A DNA stretch of 64,000 nt from Thiobacillus sp. GTDB taxonomy: Bacteria; Pseudomonadota; Gammaproteobacteria; Burkholderiales; Thiobacillaceae. How positions within the stretch are numbered: position 1 is the stretch's first letter; each line of letters begins with the position of its first letter. The DNA lies in the NCBI GenBank assembly GCA_024235835.1, contig JACKLQ010000001.1:868001-932000 (forward strand), read 5' to 3'. Below the pieces are notes generated by a model that saw nothing but the letters and a program-made list of their open reading frames with translations, searched no databases and was not told where the DNA came from. A program made the translations under genes and the position numbers. Positions 42,003 to 53,951 of this stretch are shown here, one piece after another.

Positions 42003-43868
42003 TTATTCGGGGGCGGCCTCCAGGGAGGAAGGTTCGATGTGGATGTCCGCCTTGGCCTTGAGGTTTTCCAGATAGGCGCGGACTTCCTCCTGGGCAACGA
42101 GGCGGCGCATGTCGGCGCGCATCCGTTCCATCTGGGCGGCGGCATCCACGTTCACCACCTTGTTGATGCGATAGAGGCGATAGCCCTCGGCCGTTTCCGT
42201 CCCTACGTAGGCAGGCAGCTTGGTGACGTTGGCGCGGAACACCGCCTTCAGGGCTTCCCTGGGCACGTTGAGGGGCTGGGCACGGGAAAGGGTCATGGGG
42301 GCGGACCAGCCGCTGATGTCCTTGCCGGCCTGGGCAGCCGCCAGGGCCTTCTGGCCAGCCTCCGTGGCCAATTTTCCGGCCTGGGCCTTGGTCAGGCTGG
42401 CCCGGATATCCTGGGCCACGGCGGCCAGGGGCAAAAGGCCCGCGGGCCGGAACTCCAGCACCCGGGCGGACACCAGGGTGTTGGGGGCCACCTCCACCGC
42501 CTCCACGTTGTGGTGCTTGTTCAGGCTGTCCTCTGAAAACAATGACTCCATCAGTCGCTTGTTGGCGAGAAACGCAGGGCTGGTGCTGCGCTCGTGGACC
42601 CAGTCCGTGGTCTCCAGCTTCAGACCGAATTCCTTGGCCACGGGCTCCAGGCTTTCAGGCTGCTCGTACACCATGTTGCTGAAGCGCTCCGCCGCCTCGG
42701 CGAAGCGACGCTGGGCTTCCTGCTGGCGCAGGGCCTGCTGGATCTCACCCTTGACCACGTCGAAGCCCATCTTGGCCCCGGGAAGAACTCCGTCCAGGCG
42801 GATGATGTGGAAGCCGAACTGGGATTCCACCAGGCCGCTGATTTCGCCGGGCTTCATGGACCAGGCGGCGTCGGAGAAGGGCTTCACCATCATGTCCCGG
42901 GTGAAGGCCCCCAGGTCGCCACCGTTCTGGCCCGAGCCCGGGTCCTGGGAGTGCTGGCGGGCCAGGTCGGCAAATTTCCCGGGGGTCTTGCGCACCTCGG
43001 CCAGGACCTGCTCCGCCTTGGCCTTGGCGGCAGCCTTGGTGGCTGCATCGCCCCCTTCGGGCGCCTGGATGAGGATGTGGCTGGCACGGCGGCGCTCGGG
43101 CTCCTGGTAGCGGGCCTGGTTGGCCTCGTAATACTTCTTCGCTTCCTCGTCGGACACCTGGATGCCCTGTTCCAGGAGGGTCTGGGACAGCACGGCGTAC
43201 TGGAACTTCGCCTGGCGCGGCGTGGCGTACTTGTCCTTGTTGGCCTCGTATTCGGCCTGCACAGCCTTGTCGTCCAACTTGATCTGGGCGGTATAGTCCT
43301 GGGCCTCGAAGCCGATCTCGTTCACTTCCCGCTGCTGGCCTATGAGTCCCGCCATCTGGACGACGCTGGGACGGGGTACCAATGCACCCTCCCCCAGCCC
43401 CACCTGGATCTGGCGCAGCAACTGGTCCTGCTGCAGCATGCCCATGAGCTCGCCCTGGCTCATGCCGCGGCTGCGCAGCCAGGTATCCAGGCGGGCCTGG
43501 GAGAACTGGCCGTTTTCCTGGAAAGCCTCAAGGCTGGACAGCATGGACAGGATTTGCGGTTCCAGGATGGTGAAACCCGACTTGAACGCCGCCTGGGTCA
43601 ACAACGTGGTGTGGACCAACTGATCCATCACCAGCTGGCGCAGGGCCTTGTCCTCCACCTGAGCGCCCATGGCTTCCTGCTGGTCACGCAAGGCCTTGAG
43701 GAAATCCCGCTGGGAGATGTCTTCGCCCTCCACCGTGGCCGCGGGCTTTTCCTTGCCCCCGCCGGAGAAGTAGGAATCGATGCCCCAAAGTGCGAAAGGG
43801 ACGATGAGCAAGGCCAGAATGACCTTGGCGATCCAACCTTGGGCGCGTTCGCGGATTGCTTCTAACAT
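42003..43868 (-). CDS. ppiD: Periplasmic folding chaperone PpiD
   Basis: 621 residues. A cytoplasmic N-terminus (MLEAIRERAQGWIAKVILAL) leads into one membrane helix, then SurA_N-like chaperone domains and a parvulin PPIase domain (RRASHILIQAPEGGD; GGDLGAFTRDMMVKPFSDAA; FGFHIIRLDG). The C-terminal part is a long chaperone region. PpiD sits at the SecYEG exit and helps outer-membrane and periplasmic proteins fold. The start is set where the family begins; upstream reading passes through the tRNA terminator. Confidence 0.93.
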   Translation of the reverse strand: MLEAIRERAQGWIAKVILALLIVPFALWGIDSYFSGGGKEKPAATVEGEDISQRDFLKALRDQQEAMGAQVEDKALRQLVMDQLVHTTLLTQAAFKSGFTILEPQILSMLSSLEAFQENGQFSQARLDTWLRSRGMSQGELMGMLQQDQLLRQIQVGLGEGALVPRPSVVQMAGLIGQQREVNEIGFEAQDYTAQIKLDDKAVQAEYEANKDKYATPRQAKFQYAVLSQTLLEQGIQVSDEEAKKYYEANQARYQEPERRRASHILIQAPEGGDAATKAAAKAKAEQVLAEVRKTPGKFADLARQHSQDPGSGQNGGDLGAFTRDMMVKPFSDAAWSMKPGEISGLVESQFGFHIIRLDGVLPGAKMGFDVVKGEIQQALRQQEAQRRFAEAAERFSNMVYEQPESLEPVAKEFGLKLETTDWVHERSTSPAFLANKRLMESLFSEDSLNKHHNVEAVEVAPNTLVSARVLEFRPAGLLPLAAVAQDIRASLTKAQAGKLATEAGQKALAAAQAGKDISGWSAPMTLSRAQPLNVPREALKAVFRANVTKLPAYVGTETAEGYRLYRINKVVNVDAAAQMERMRADMRRLVAQEEVRAYLENLKAKADIHIEPSSLEAAPE

Positions 43869-43916
43869 GGCTGATGGCGTATCTCTGTTGACGGTGAAAC
43901 CTGAAATGGCAACCAC

Positions 43917-43946
43917 AAAAAAAAAGGCGAACTCACGTTCGCCTTT
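43917..43946 (-). terminator. Terminator after tRNA-Asp
   Basis: A perfect 10-bp stem, GTTCGCCTTT with AAAGGCGAAC (43923–43946), tetraloop, and nine A on the plus strand (U-tract on the minus transcript). It ends the hupB–tRNA transcript or the tRNA unit ahead of ppiD. Confidence 0.9.
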
Positions 43947-43953
43947 GAGGTGT

Positions 43954-44030
43954 TGGCGGAGTGGACGGGACTCGAACCCGCGACCCCCGGCGTGACAGGC
44001 CGGTATTCTAACCGACTGAACTACCACTCC
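43954..44030 (-). tRNA. tRNA-Asp (GTC)
   Basis: 77 bases on the minus strand. Acceptor GGAGTGG pairs with CCACTCC, the anticodon loop carries GTC in GCCTGTCACGC, the T-arm has GGTTCGAGTCC and the CCA end is encoded. Followed by a strong terminator. Confidence 0.97.
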
Positions 44031-44068
44031 TAAAACCTGGTACTGCTGTTATTGCTTATATTGTTTTC

Positions 44069-44144
44069 TGGTGGGTGCTGACGGGGTCGAACCGCCGACA
44101 TTCGCCTTGTAAGGGCGACGCTCTACCAACTGAGCTAAGCACCC
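44069..44144 (-). tRNA. tRNA-Val (TAC)
   Basis: 76 bases on the minus strand. Acceptor GGGTGCT with AGCACCC, D-arm AGCTCAGTTGGTAGAGC, anticodon TAC in CCCTTACAAGG, T-arm GGTTCGACCCC, encoded CCA. It is 38 bases upstream of tRNA-Asp in the same direction. Confidence 0.97.
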
Positions 44145-44188
44145 TACGAAGCGTGCCGGGAAACCCACTCACACCCGCAGAAAGATCG

Positions 44189-44461
44189 CTACTGTACAGT
44201 ATCTTTCAGCGCTTTTCCAGCCCTAAATTTAGGAATTTTTGCAGCCTTCAATTTGATGGTGGCGCCCGTGCGCGGATTGCGCCCGGCACGGGCCGCGCGC
44301 TTGCCCACATAGAAGGAACCGAAACCCACCAGGGTGACCATCTCGCCTTTTTTCAGGGCCTTCTTGACTGCATCCATGGCCGCATCCAGGGCCCGGCCGG
44401 CGGCCGCCTTGGAGATGTCGGCCTGGGCCGCGACGGCTTCGATCAGGTCTGATTTGTTCAC
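44189..44461 (-). CDS. hupB: DNA-binding protein HU-beta
   Basis: 90 residues from a GTG start with GGAG 7 bases upstream; another GTG one codon earlier is possible. NKSDLIEAVAAQADISKAAA and VGFGSFYVGKRAARAGRNPR (the DNA-embracing arm) are the HU signature. Nucleoid architectural protein. The position directly after lon and before tRNA-Val–tRNA-Asp–ppiD is the usual betaproteobacterial order. Confidence 0.95.
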   Translation of the reverse strand: MNKSDLIEAVAAQADISKAAAGRALDAAMDAVKKALKKGEMVTLVGFGSFYVGKRAARAGRNPRTGATIKLKAAKIPKFRAGKALKDTVQ

Positions 44462-44561
44462 CACACGTCTCCTTTATTAATTGTCCGTAAACGGGCCAAT
44501 CACGGTCTATTCGTTATATCAATACGGGGCGCGGTGTTACAACCCCCAAGGAATTATGCTC

Positions 44562-44586
44562 GGGCGGGCACATGACTCACCCGCCC
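44562..44586 (-). terminator. Probable terminator of lon
   Basis: GGGCGGG (44562–44568) and CCCGCCC (44580–44586) form a 7-bp stem with an 11-nt loop just after the lon stop. The transcript continues with a T-rich but not uniform stretch, so it is a moderate terminator. Confidence 0.5.
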
Positions 44587-44594
44587 TCTAGGGT

Positions 44595-47006
<2,412 letters not shown>

Positions 47007-47052
47007 TAGAATCTCCGACGGGCAATCAGGCCCGTGCACACGTGAGTAAGCT

Positions 47053-47080
47053 ATCTCAGGCCGCCGGCCTGTATTTCAAG
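47053..47080 (-). promoter_or_regulatory. Candidate sigma-32 promoter of lon overlapping a palindrome
   Basis: On the minus strand CTTGAA (47080–47075) and CCTGAGAT (47060–47053) are spaced by 14 bases, close to the CTTGAA/CCCCATNT heat-shock pattern. The spacer contains one arm of a perfect 8-bp inverted repeat, CCGCCGGC (47061–47068) with GCCGGCGG (47080–47087). The lon ATG is about 47 bases downstream. Confidence 0.4.
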
Positions 47081-47225
47081 CCGGCGGGGCGGCCAAACGT
47101 CTAAAGAACTGGGCAAAGCCTTGGTGGATGCGACACAACCGCCCTATCCACCCTAGTCAGAACTGGCGCAGCCAAGCCATGGTGGGTACAAGCGCAGCGT
47201 ATTCACCGCAAACAGGGCAAATCCT

Positions 47226-48491
47226 TCAGCCCGCGGCCTTGGCCTGTTCGGCGTACATCAGCAAAGGCTTGCCTTCACCGCTGATGGCCTTCTCGTCCAC
47301 CACCACCTTGTTCACGTCCTTCATGCCCGGCAACTCGAACATGATGTCCAGCAGGGAATGCTCGATGATGGAGCGCAGGCCCCGGGCGCCGGTCTTGCGC
47401 TTGAGGGCCCGGGTGGCGATGGCCAGCAGGGCCTCCTCGCGGAACTCCAGGTCCGCGCCTTCCATCTTGAAGAGTTTCTGGAACTGCTTGACCAGAGCGT
47501 TCTTGGGCTCGGTGAGGATCTTCACCAGGGCCTTTTCGTCCAGTTCCTCCAGGGTGGCTATGACCGGCAGGCGGCCGACGAACTCGGGAATCAGGCCGTA
47601 CTTGATCAGGTCCTCGGGCTCCACCATCTTGAACACTTCGCCGATGTCCTTGCGGTTGTCCTTGGACTTCACCTCGGCGCCGAAACCGATGCCCGATTTC
47701 TCGGTGCGGTTCCGTATCACCCGTTCCAGGCCGCTGAAGGCGCCGCCCACGATGAACAGGATATTGGTGGTGTCCACCTGGATGTACTCCTGGTTCGGGT
47801 GCTTGCGCCCGCCCTGGGGAGGGATGGAGGCCACGGTGCCCTCGATCAACTTCAGCAGGGCCTGCTGCACGCCCTCGCCGGACACGTCCCGGGTAATGGA
47901 GGGGTTGTCGGACTTGCGGGAGATCTTGTCGATCTCGTCGATGTAGACGATGCCGTTCTTGGCCTTCTCCACGTCGTAGTCGCACTTCTGCAAGAGCTTC
48001 TGGATGATGTTCTCCACATCCTCGCCCACGTAGCCGGCTTCGGTCAGGGTGGTGGCGTCGGTCATGACGAAGGGCACGTTGAGCAGGCGGGCCAGGGTCT
48101 GGGCCAGCAGGGTCTTGCCGGATCCGGTGGGGCCGATGAGCAGGATGTTGCTCTTGGCCAGTTCAACCTCTTCTTCCTTGCCTGAGCCACCGGGCTGGCG
48201 CAGGCGCTTGTAGTGGTTGTACACCGCCACCGCCAGGGCCTTCTTGGCCAGGTACTGGCCGATGACGTACTGATCCAGCACGTCTCGAATCTCCAGAGGC
48301 GTAGGCAGTTTCTCGCCGCTGGTCTTTTCGGGATCCTTGCTGATGTCCTCGCGGATGATGTCGTTGCACAGGTCCACGCACTCGTCGCAGATGAACACCG
48401 ACGGGCCGGCGATGAGCTTGCGCACCTCATGCTGGCTCTTGCCGCAGAAGGAGCAGTAAAGGAGTTTGTCGTCGCCCTGTTTGTCCGCCAT
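47226..48491 (-). CDS. clpX: ATP-dependent Clp protease ATPase subunit ClpX
   Basis: 421 residues. Zinc-binding domain (CSFCGKSQHEV; FICDECVDLC), Walker A GPTGSGKT, Walker B IVYIDEIDKI, and the conserved pore and sensor segments EYIQVDTTNILFI and GLIPEFVGRLPV. Unfolds tagged proteins for ClpP. The ATG at 48491 is the family start; a GTG two codons upstream is possible. It is 41 bases after clpP in a tig–clpP–clpX unit. Confidence 0.97.
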   Translation of the reverse strand: MADKQGDDKLLYCSFCGKSQHEVRKLIAGPSVFICDECVDLCNDIIREDISKDPEKTSGEKLPTPLEIRDVLDQYVIGQYLAKKALAVAVYNHYKRLRQPGGSGKEEEVELAKSNILLIGPTGSGKTLLAQTLARLLNVPFVMTDATTLTEAGYVGEDVENIIQKLLQKCDYDVEKAKNGIVYIDEIDKISRKSDNPSITRDVSGEGVQQALLKLIEGTVASIPPQGGRKHPNQEYIQVDTTNILFIVGGAFSGLERVIRNRTEKSGIGFGAEVKSKDNRKDIGEVFKMVEPEDLIKYGLIPEFVGRLPVIATLEELDEKALVKILTEPKNALVKQFQKLFKMEGADLEFREEALLAIATRALKRKTGARGLRSIIEHSLLDIMFELPGMKDVNKVVVDEKAISGEGKPLLMYAEQAKAAG

Positions 48492-48532
48492 TTTCACGTC
48501 CTATGACCAATACCCGATAGTTTTACTCAAGT

Positions 48533-49188
<656 letters not shown>

Positions 49189-49189
<1 letters not shown>

Positions 49190-50475
49190 CAAGCGTTCCC
49201 CATCAGTTTTTCAAGGGTTGCGGGTTCGTCGGTCACCTGGGCCTTGTCCAGCACCCACGAAACGATGTTTTCTTCCATGACCAGGGCCTTGGCCTCCTTC
49301 AGGCGGGACGGGTCCTGGTAGTACCAGGCCACCACCTCGGCGGGGTCCTCGTAGCTCTGGGCAAACTCGTCCACCAGGACGCGCACCTGGTCGTCCTGGG
49401 CGGTGATGCCCTGGCTGGTGACGATGTGGTCCATGAGCAGACCGAGGGAAACGCGGCGCTTTGCCTGGGGCTCGAAGATGTCGTCGTTCATCTTGATGTC
49501 CGACTCTTTCATGCCCCGGGCCTTCAGGTCGTTGACAGCCTTCTCGTGCAGGGCATGGCGCTCCATGGCCACCAGGTTCGAAGGCACTTCGAAGGGCGTG
49601 GTCTCCAGCAGGCCGTTGAGCACCTGCTCCTTCACCTTGGCCAGGATGCGGCGCTTGGCCTCCCGGCTCAGGTTGCTGGCGATCTCTTCACGCAGTTTGG
49701 CCACGCCGCCCTCGTGCACGCCCATGCTCTGGGCAAAGGTGTCGTCCACTTCGGGCAGGTGGGACTCGTGCACGGACTTCATGGTGGCCTCGAAGGTGGC
49801 GGTCTTGCCGGCCAGTTCCTTGGCAAAGTAGTCCTCGGGGAAGGCCACGTCGAAGCTCTTGGTCTCGCCGGCCTTCATCCCCGCCAGGCTGCCCTCGAAG
49901 TCCTTCAGGGTGCGGCCCTCGCCCAGGATCACCGGGAAGTCCTTGGCCTCGCCGCCCTGGAAGGGCTCGCCGTCGATCCTGCCCAGATAGTCGATGTGCA
50001 CCCGGTCGCCTTCCCGGGCTTCCCGGTCCACGGCGTGGTACTGGATGCGCTGCTTGCGCAGCACGTCCAGGGTGCGGTCCACGTCGGCATCGCCCACTTC
50101 CACCACGGGACGGGTCACCTTGATCTGGGATACGTCACCCAGGGCAATCTCCGGGAACACCTCGAAGGTGGCAGTGAAGGCGCCCGCCTCGCCGGCGGCA
50201 AAGCGGGGATACCCGGCCACGGCCAGCTTGTTGTCGTTCATGGCGTCGCTGAAGGCGCCCTGGAGAGCGTCGCTCAGCACCTCGCCACGCACTTCGCCGC
50301 CGTAGCGGGCGGCGACGATGCTCATGGGAGCCTTGCCGGGGCGGAAGCCATCCATGCGCACGGTCTTGGCAATGCGGGCCAGGCGCTTCTTCACCTCAGT
50401 CTCCACCTGCTCCTGGTTCAGGGTCAGGTTCACGCGACGGGTCAGGCCATCCAGGGTTTCTACGGTTGCAGTCAT
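49189..50475 (-). CDS. tig: Trigger factor
   Basis: 428 residues. Ribosome-bound chaperone. N-terminal ribosome-binding domain (VDGF-like motif in VRMDGFRPGKAP), FKBP-type PPIase domain (GDRVHIDYLGRIDGEPFQGG) and helical C-terminal arms. First gene of tig–clpP–clpX, downstream of tRNA-Leu. The start at 50475 is the family N-terminus (MTATVETLDGLTRRV); the frame upstream overlaps the tRNA and is not coding. Confidence 0.96.
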
Positions 50476-50518
50476 GAATTTTCCTTGTACATACGAATGT
50501 GCAGCAATAAACAGGCCA

Positions 50519-50603
50519 TGGTGCGGAAGACAGGACTCGAACCTGCACACCTTGCGGCGCTGGAACCTAAATCCAGTGCGTCTACCAATTCCGCCACTTC
50601 CGC
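50519..50603 (-). tRNA. tRNA-Leu (TAG)
   Basis: 85 bases on the minus strand with a long variable arm. Acceptor GCGGAAG pairs with CTTCCGC, D-arm GGCGGAATTGGTAGACGC, anticodon TAG in GGATTTAGGTTCC, T-arm GGTTCGAGTCC, encoded CCA. Confidence 0.97.
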
Positions 50604-50666
50604 AAAGCCAATAAAGCACGGATTTTATCACGCACCAAATTGGACGATTTGCCCCGTGCAAAAGAC

Positions 50667-53600
50667 CTAGATTGTGTCGCTATTAATGGCCGACCCCCTG
50701 CCAGATTCACCTGCTTTTGCACCAAAACGCACAAAACGCTCCAGAGCAAGGTAAATCACCGGCGTGATGTACAGGGTGAGCAGTTGGGACACCACCAGGC
50801 CGCCAATCACCGCCAGGCCCAGGGGCTGGCGGATCTCGCCGCCGGCGCCGTAGGCCACGGCGATGGGCAGGGTGCCGGCCAGGGCCGCCAGGGTGGTCAT
50901 CATGATGGGGCGGAATCGCACCAGGCAGGCCTGGCGGATGGCTTCCGCCGGATCCATGCCCGCCTTGCGCTGACGCTCCAGGGCGAAGTCGATCATCATG
51001 ATGGCGTTCTTCTTGACGATGCCCACCAGCATGATGACCCCCACGAAGGCGTAGAGGCTCAGGTCCACCTGGAACAGCATGAGGGTGGCCAGGGCCCCCA
51101 GGCCGGCGGAGGGCAGGCCGGAGAGGATGGTCAGGGGATGGATGAAGCTCTCATACAGGATGCCCAGCACCAGGTAGACCACCAGCACCGCCACCAGCAG
51201 CAACAGGCCCAGCCCCTTCTGGGATTCCTCGAAGGCCTGGGCCGCACCCTGCATGCCGGTGTTCAGGGAGGCGGGCAGGCGCAGTTCCCGCTCCACCGCC
51301 CGGATACGCTCCACCGCTTCTCCCAGGGACACTCCGGACTGCAGGTTGAAGGATATGGTCACCGCCGGGAGCTGGCCCAGGTGGTTGATGGTGAGGGCCT
51401 GGGACCTGCGGGTGATGCGGGCCACGGCATCCAGGGGCACCAGTTGGCCGCTGCTGGCACGCACGTGCAGCCGCGACAGGGTGTCGGGGTCCGCCAGGAA
51501 CTCCGGCGCCAGCTCCAGGATCACCTGGTACTGGTTGGCGTTGCCATAAATGGTGGAGATTTGCCGCCCGCTGAAGGCGGACTGCAGGGCGTCCTCCACC
51601 TGGCCATAGGTCAGGCCCAGGGCCACCAGCCTGTCCCGGTCGATGTCCAGGGCGATGGCGGGGCTCTTGTCGTTGAGGTTGCTGTTCACGTCCTCGAAGC
51701 CTGGCAGGTGGCGCATGCGTTCCAGCATCACGTCGGTCCAGTGGTACAGCTCCGCCAGGTCCGTGGATTGCAGGGTGTACTGGTACTGGGCCGCGGTGAT
51801 CTGGGCCGTGACGCGTATGGGGGGCGGGTTCTGCAGAGAGACCTTGACGCCCGGCACGGAATTCAGCCTGGGACGCAGCTTTTCGATGAGCTCGTCCGGC
51901 GAGAGCTTGCGTTCCGACCTGGGCTTAAGGGTGAAGAGCATGATGCCGCTGTTGGCCGTGATGCGGGAGCCTCCCGCCCCCACCACCGACATGAAGGTGG
52001 CGATGTCCGGCTCCCGGGCGGCGATGGCCGCCACCTGGCGCTGGCGCTCCACCATGGCGGCGAAGGAGGTGTTCTGGGCGCCTTCAGTGTAGGCCAGGAT
52101 GCGGCCGGTGTCGCCGCTGGGCAGGAAGTCCTTGGGTATGGCTACATACATCCACACGCTGGCCACCACGGTGCCGAAGAACACCAGGAGGATCACTCCT
52201 GAGTGGGCCATGGCCCAGCCCAGACTTACCCGATAGGCCCCCAGCATGGCTTCGAACACCCTTTCCAGGGCACGGTACACCTGGCCGTGCTTCTTCCCCG
52301 CCTCCGGCCTGATGTAGCGGCTGGCCAGCATGGGCGTCAGGGTCAGGGAGACGAAACCGGACACCAGGATGGCGGCGGAGATGGTCACCGCGAACTCGTG
52401 CAACAGGCGGCCGATGATGCCGCCCATGAACATCACGGGGATGAACACCGCCACCAGGGACAGGGTCATGGAGACGATGGTGAAGCCGATCTCCCGGGCC
52501 CCCTGTATGGCGGCCCGGAAGGGAGGCTCCCCCGCCTCCACGTGGCGCATGATGTTCTCCAGCATGACGATGGCGTCGTCCACAACAAAGCCCACGGCCA
52601 GGGTCAGGGCCAGCAGGGAGAGGTTGTCCAGGCTGTAGCCCAGGGCCCACATCACCGCGAAGGTGCCGATGACGGAGATGGGCAGGGCCACAGCGGGAAT
52701 TGCGGTGGCGGACAGGTTGCGCAGGAACAGCAGAATCACCAGCACCACCAGGCACCCCGCCAGGATGAGGGTGAACTGCACGTCCAGCACCGAATCCCGG
52801 ATGGAGAGGCTGCGGTCGTACATCACCTCCAGGCTCACCGAGGCGGGGAGTTTCTCCTGGAACGCGGGCAGCACGGCCTTGATGGCCTCCACGGTCTGGA
52901 CCGTGTTGGCCCCGGGCTGGCGCTGGATGGCCAGGATGATGGAACGCTTGCTGCCCGCCTGGTTCCACAGCCAGTTGGAACGCTTGTTGTCCTCGATGCC
53001 GTCCACGGCCGTGGCCACTTCTTCCAGGCGTACCGGCGCGCCGTTGCGCCAGGCCACCACCAGGGGCCGGTAGGCCGCGGCCGTTTCCAGCTGGCCGTCG
53101 GTCTTGATGGCGATGCTCTGCAAGGGCCCGTCCAGGGTGCCCGTGGGCTGGTTCACGTTGGCTGCCTTGATGGCCGCCTGGAGTTCGTCGAGGCCGATGC
53201 CCCGGGCCGCCAGCTGGCGGGGGTCCGCCTGGATGCGCACCGCGTATTTCTGGGCGCCGTAGATGAGCACCTGGGCCACGCCGGGGATAGTGGAAATGCG
53301 CTGGGCCAGCTGGGTCTCTGCGAACTCGTTCACCGCCTGCATGGGCAGGCCGGGGGAGTGCATGGCCAGGTAGAAGATGGGCTGGTCCGCCGGGTTCACC
53401 TTGCGGAAGGAGGGCGGCGTGGGCATGTCCGCCGGTAACTTGCGCTGGGCGGCGGCGATGGCGGACTGCACGTCCTGGGCGGCGGCGTCGATATCCCGGT
53501 CCAGGCTGAACTGGATGGTGATGCTGGTGCTGCCCTGGGCGCTCACCGAGGTCATGTTGCCCACCCCGGCGATGGTGGAGAACTGGGCCTCCAGGGGCGT

Positions 53601-53792
53601 GGCCACCGCCGCCGCCATGGTCTCCGGCGAGGCCCCGGGCAGGCTGGCGGAGACGTTGATGGTGGGGAAGTCCACGTTGGGCAATTCCGATACCGGCAGG
53701 AAACGGTAGGCCAGGATGCCGAACACCAGGAACGCCGCCATGAGCAGCGTGGTCATGACGGGGCGGCGGATGCAGAGTTCGGGCAGCTGCAT
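50667..53792 (-). CDS. RND efflux pump inner-membrane permease, MdtB/MdtC-like
   Basis: 1041 residues, full AcrB-type length with twelve membrane helices in two repeats. N-terminus PELCIRRPVMTTLLMAAFLV, proton-relay Asp pair in GFVVDDAIVMLEN, and the second-half GIVKKNAIMMIDFALERQRK are hallmarks. The sequence PVSELPNVDFPTINVSASLP places it with MdtB/MdtC/MuxB-type multidrug exporters rather than the heavy-metal CusA type. It is downstream of its membrane-fusion protein; no outer-membrane channel gene is present here. Confidence 0.94.
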   Translation of the reverse strand: MQLPELCIRRPVMTTLLMAAFLVFGILAYRFLPVSELPNVDFPTINVSASLPGASPETMAAAVATPLEAQFSTIAGVGNMTSVSAQGSTSITIQFSLDRDIDAAAQDVQSAIAAAQRKLPADMPTPPSFRKVNPADQPIFYLAMHSPGLPMQAVNEFAETQLAQRISTIPGVAQVLIYGAQKYAVRIQADPRQLAARGIGLDELQAAIKAANVNQPTGTLDGPLQSIAIKTDGQLETAAAYRPLVVAWRNGAPVRLEEVATAVDGIEDNKRSNWLWNQAGSKRSIILAIQRQPGANTVQTVEAIKAVLPAFQEKLPASVSLEVMYDRSLSIRDSVLDVQFTLILAGCLVVLVILLFLRNLSATAIPAVALPISVIGTFAVMWALGYSLDNLSLLALTLAVGFVVDDAIVMLENIMRHVEAGEPPFRAAIQGAREIGFTIVSMTLSLVAVFIPVMFMGGIIGRLLHEFAVTISAAILVSGFVSLTLTPMLASRYIRPEAGKKHGQVYRALERVFEAMLGAYRVSLGWAMAHSGVILLVFFGTVVASVWMYVAIPKDFLPSGDTGRILAYTEGAQNTSFAAMVERQRQVAAIAAREPDIATFMSVVGAGGSRITANSGIMLFTLKPRSERKLSPDELIEKLRPRLNSVPGVKVSLQNPPPIRVTAQITAAQYQYTLQSTDLAELYHWTDVMLERMRHLPGFEDVNSNLNDKSPAIALDIDRDRLVALGLTYGQVEDALQSAFSGRQISTIYGNANQYQVILELAPEFLADPDTLSRLHVRASSGQLVPLDAVARITRRSQALTINHLGQLPAVTISFNLQSGVSLGEAVERIRAVERELRLPASLNTGMQGAAQAFEESQKGLGLLLLVAVLVVYLVLGILYESFIHPLTILSGLPSAGLGALATLMLFQVDLSLYAFVGVIMLVGIVKKNAIMMIDFALERQRKAGMDPAEAIRQACLVRFRPIMMTTLAALAGTLPIAVAYGAGGEIRQPLGLAVIGGLVVSQLLTLYITPVIYLALERFVRFGAKAGESGRGSAINSDTI

Positions 53793-53852
53793 GGCTAGAT
53801 CCGCGAGGGAGCGGTCAGCTTGGCCCGGGCCGGAGTCCAGGCAAGATGCTCA

Positions 53853-53924
53853 CTGGATCGCCACGGCCCTGCGGGCCTGGCGATGGCGTCATTGCGAGAA
53901 GGCGAGGCTGACGCGGCGATCCAG
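53853..53924. repeat. 72-bp palindromic repeat element
   Basis: Perfect 10-bp terminal inverted repeats, CTGGATCGCC (53853–53862) and GGCGATCCAG (53915–53924), enclose a GC-rich core with GCGTCATTGCGAG. It resembles the widespread proteobacterial dispersed palindrome containing GTCATTGCGAG and GGCAATCCA. It fills most of the gap between the RND adaptor and permease genes. Confidence 0.7.
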
Positions 53925-53951
53925 CCGCACACCCGATCCAAGGGCATCCGC

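Noticed and set aside
42003..44027. Longer start for PpiD at 44027
   Set aside because: The extra 53 residues read through tRNA-Asp and its terminator; the family start is at 43868.
50640..52202. 520-codon open frame antisense to the RND permease
   Set aside because: Gln/Gly/His-rich translation of the complement of a clear AcrB-type gene.
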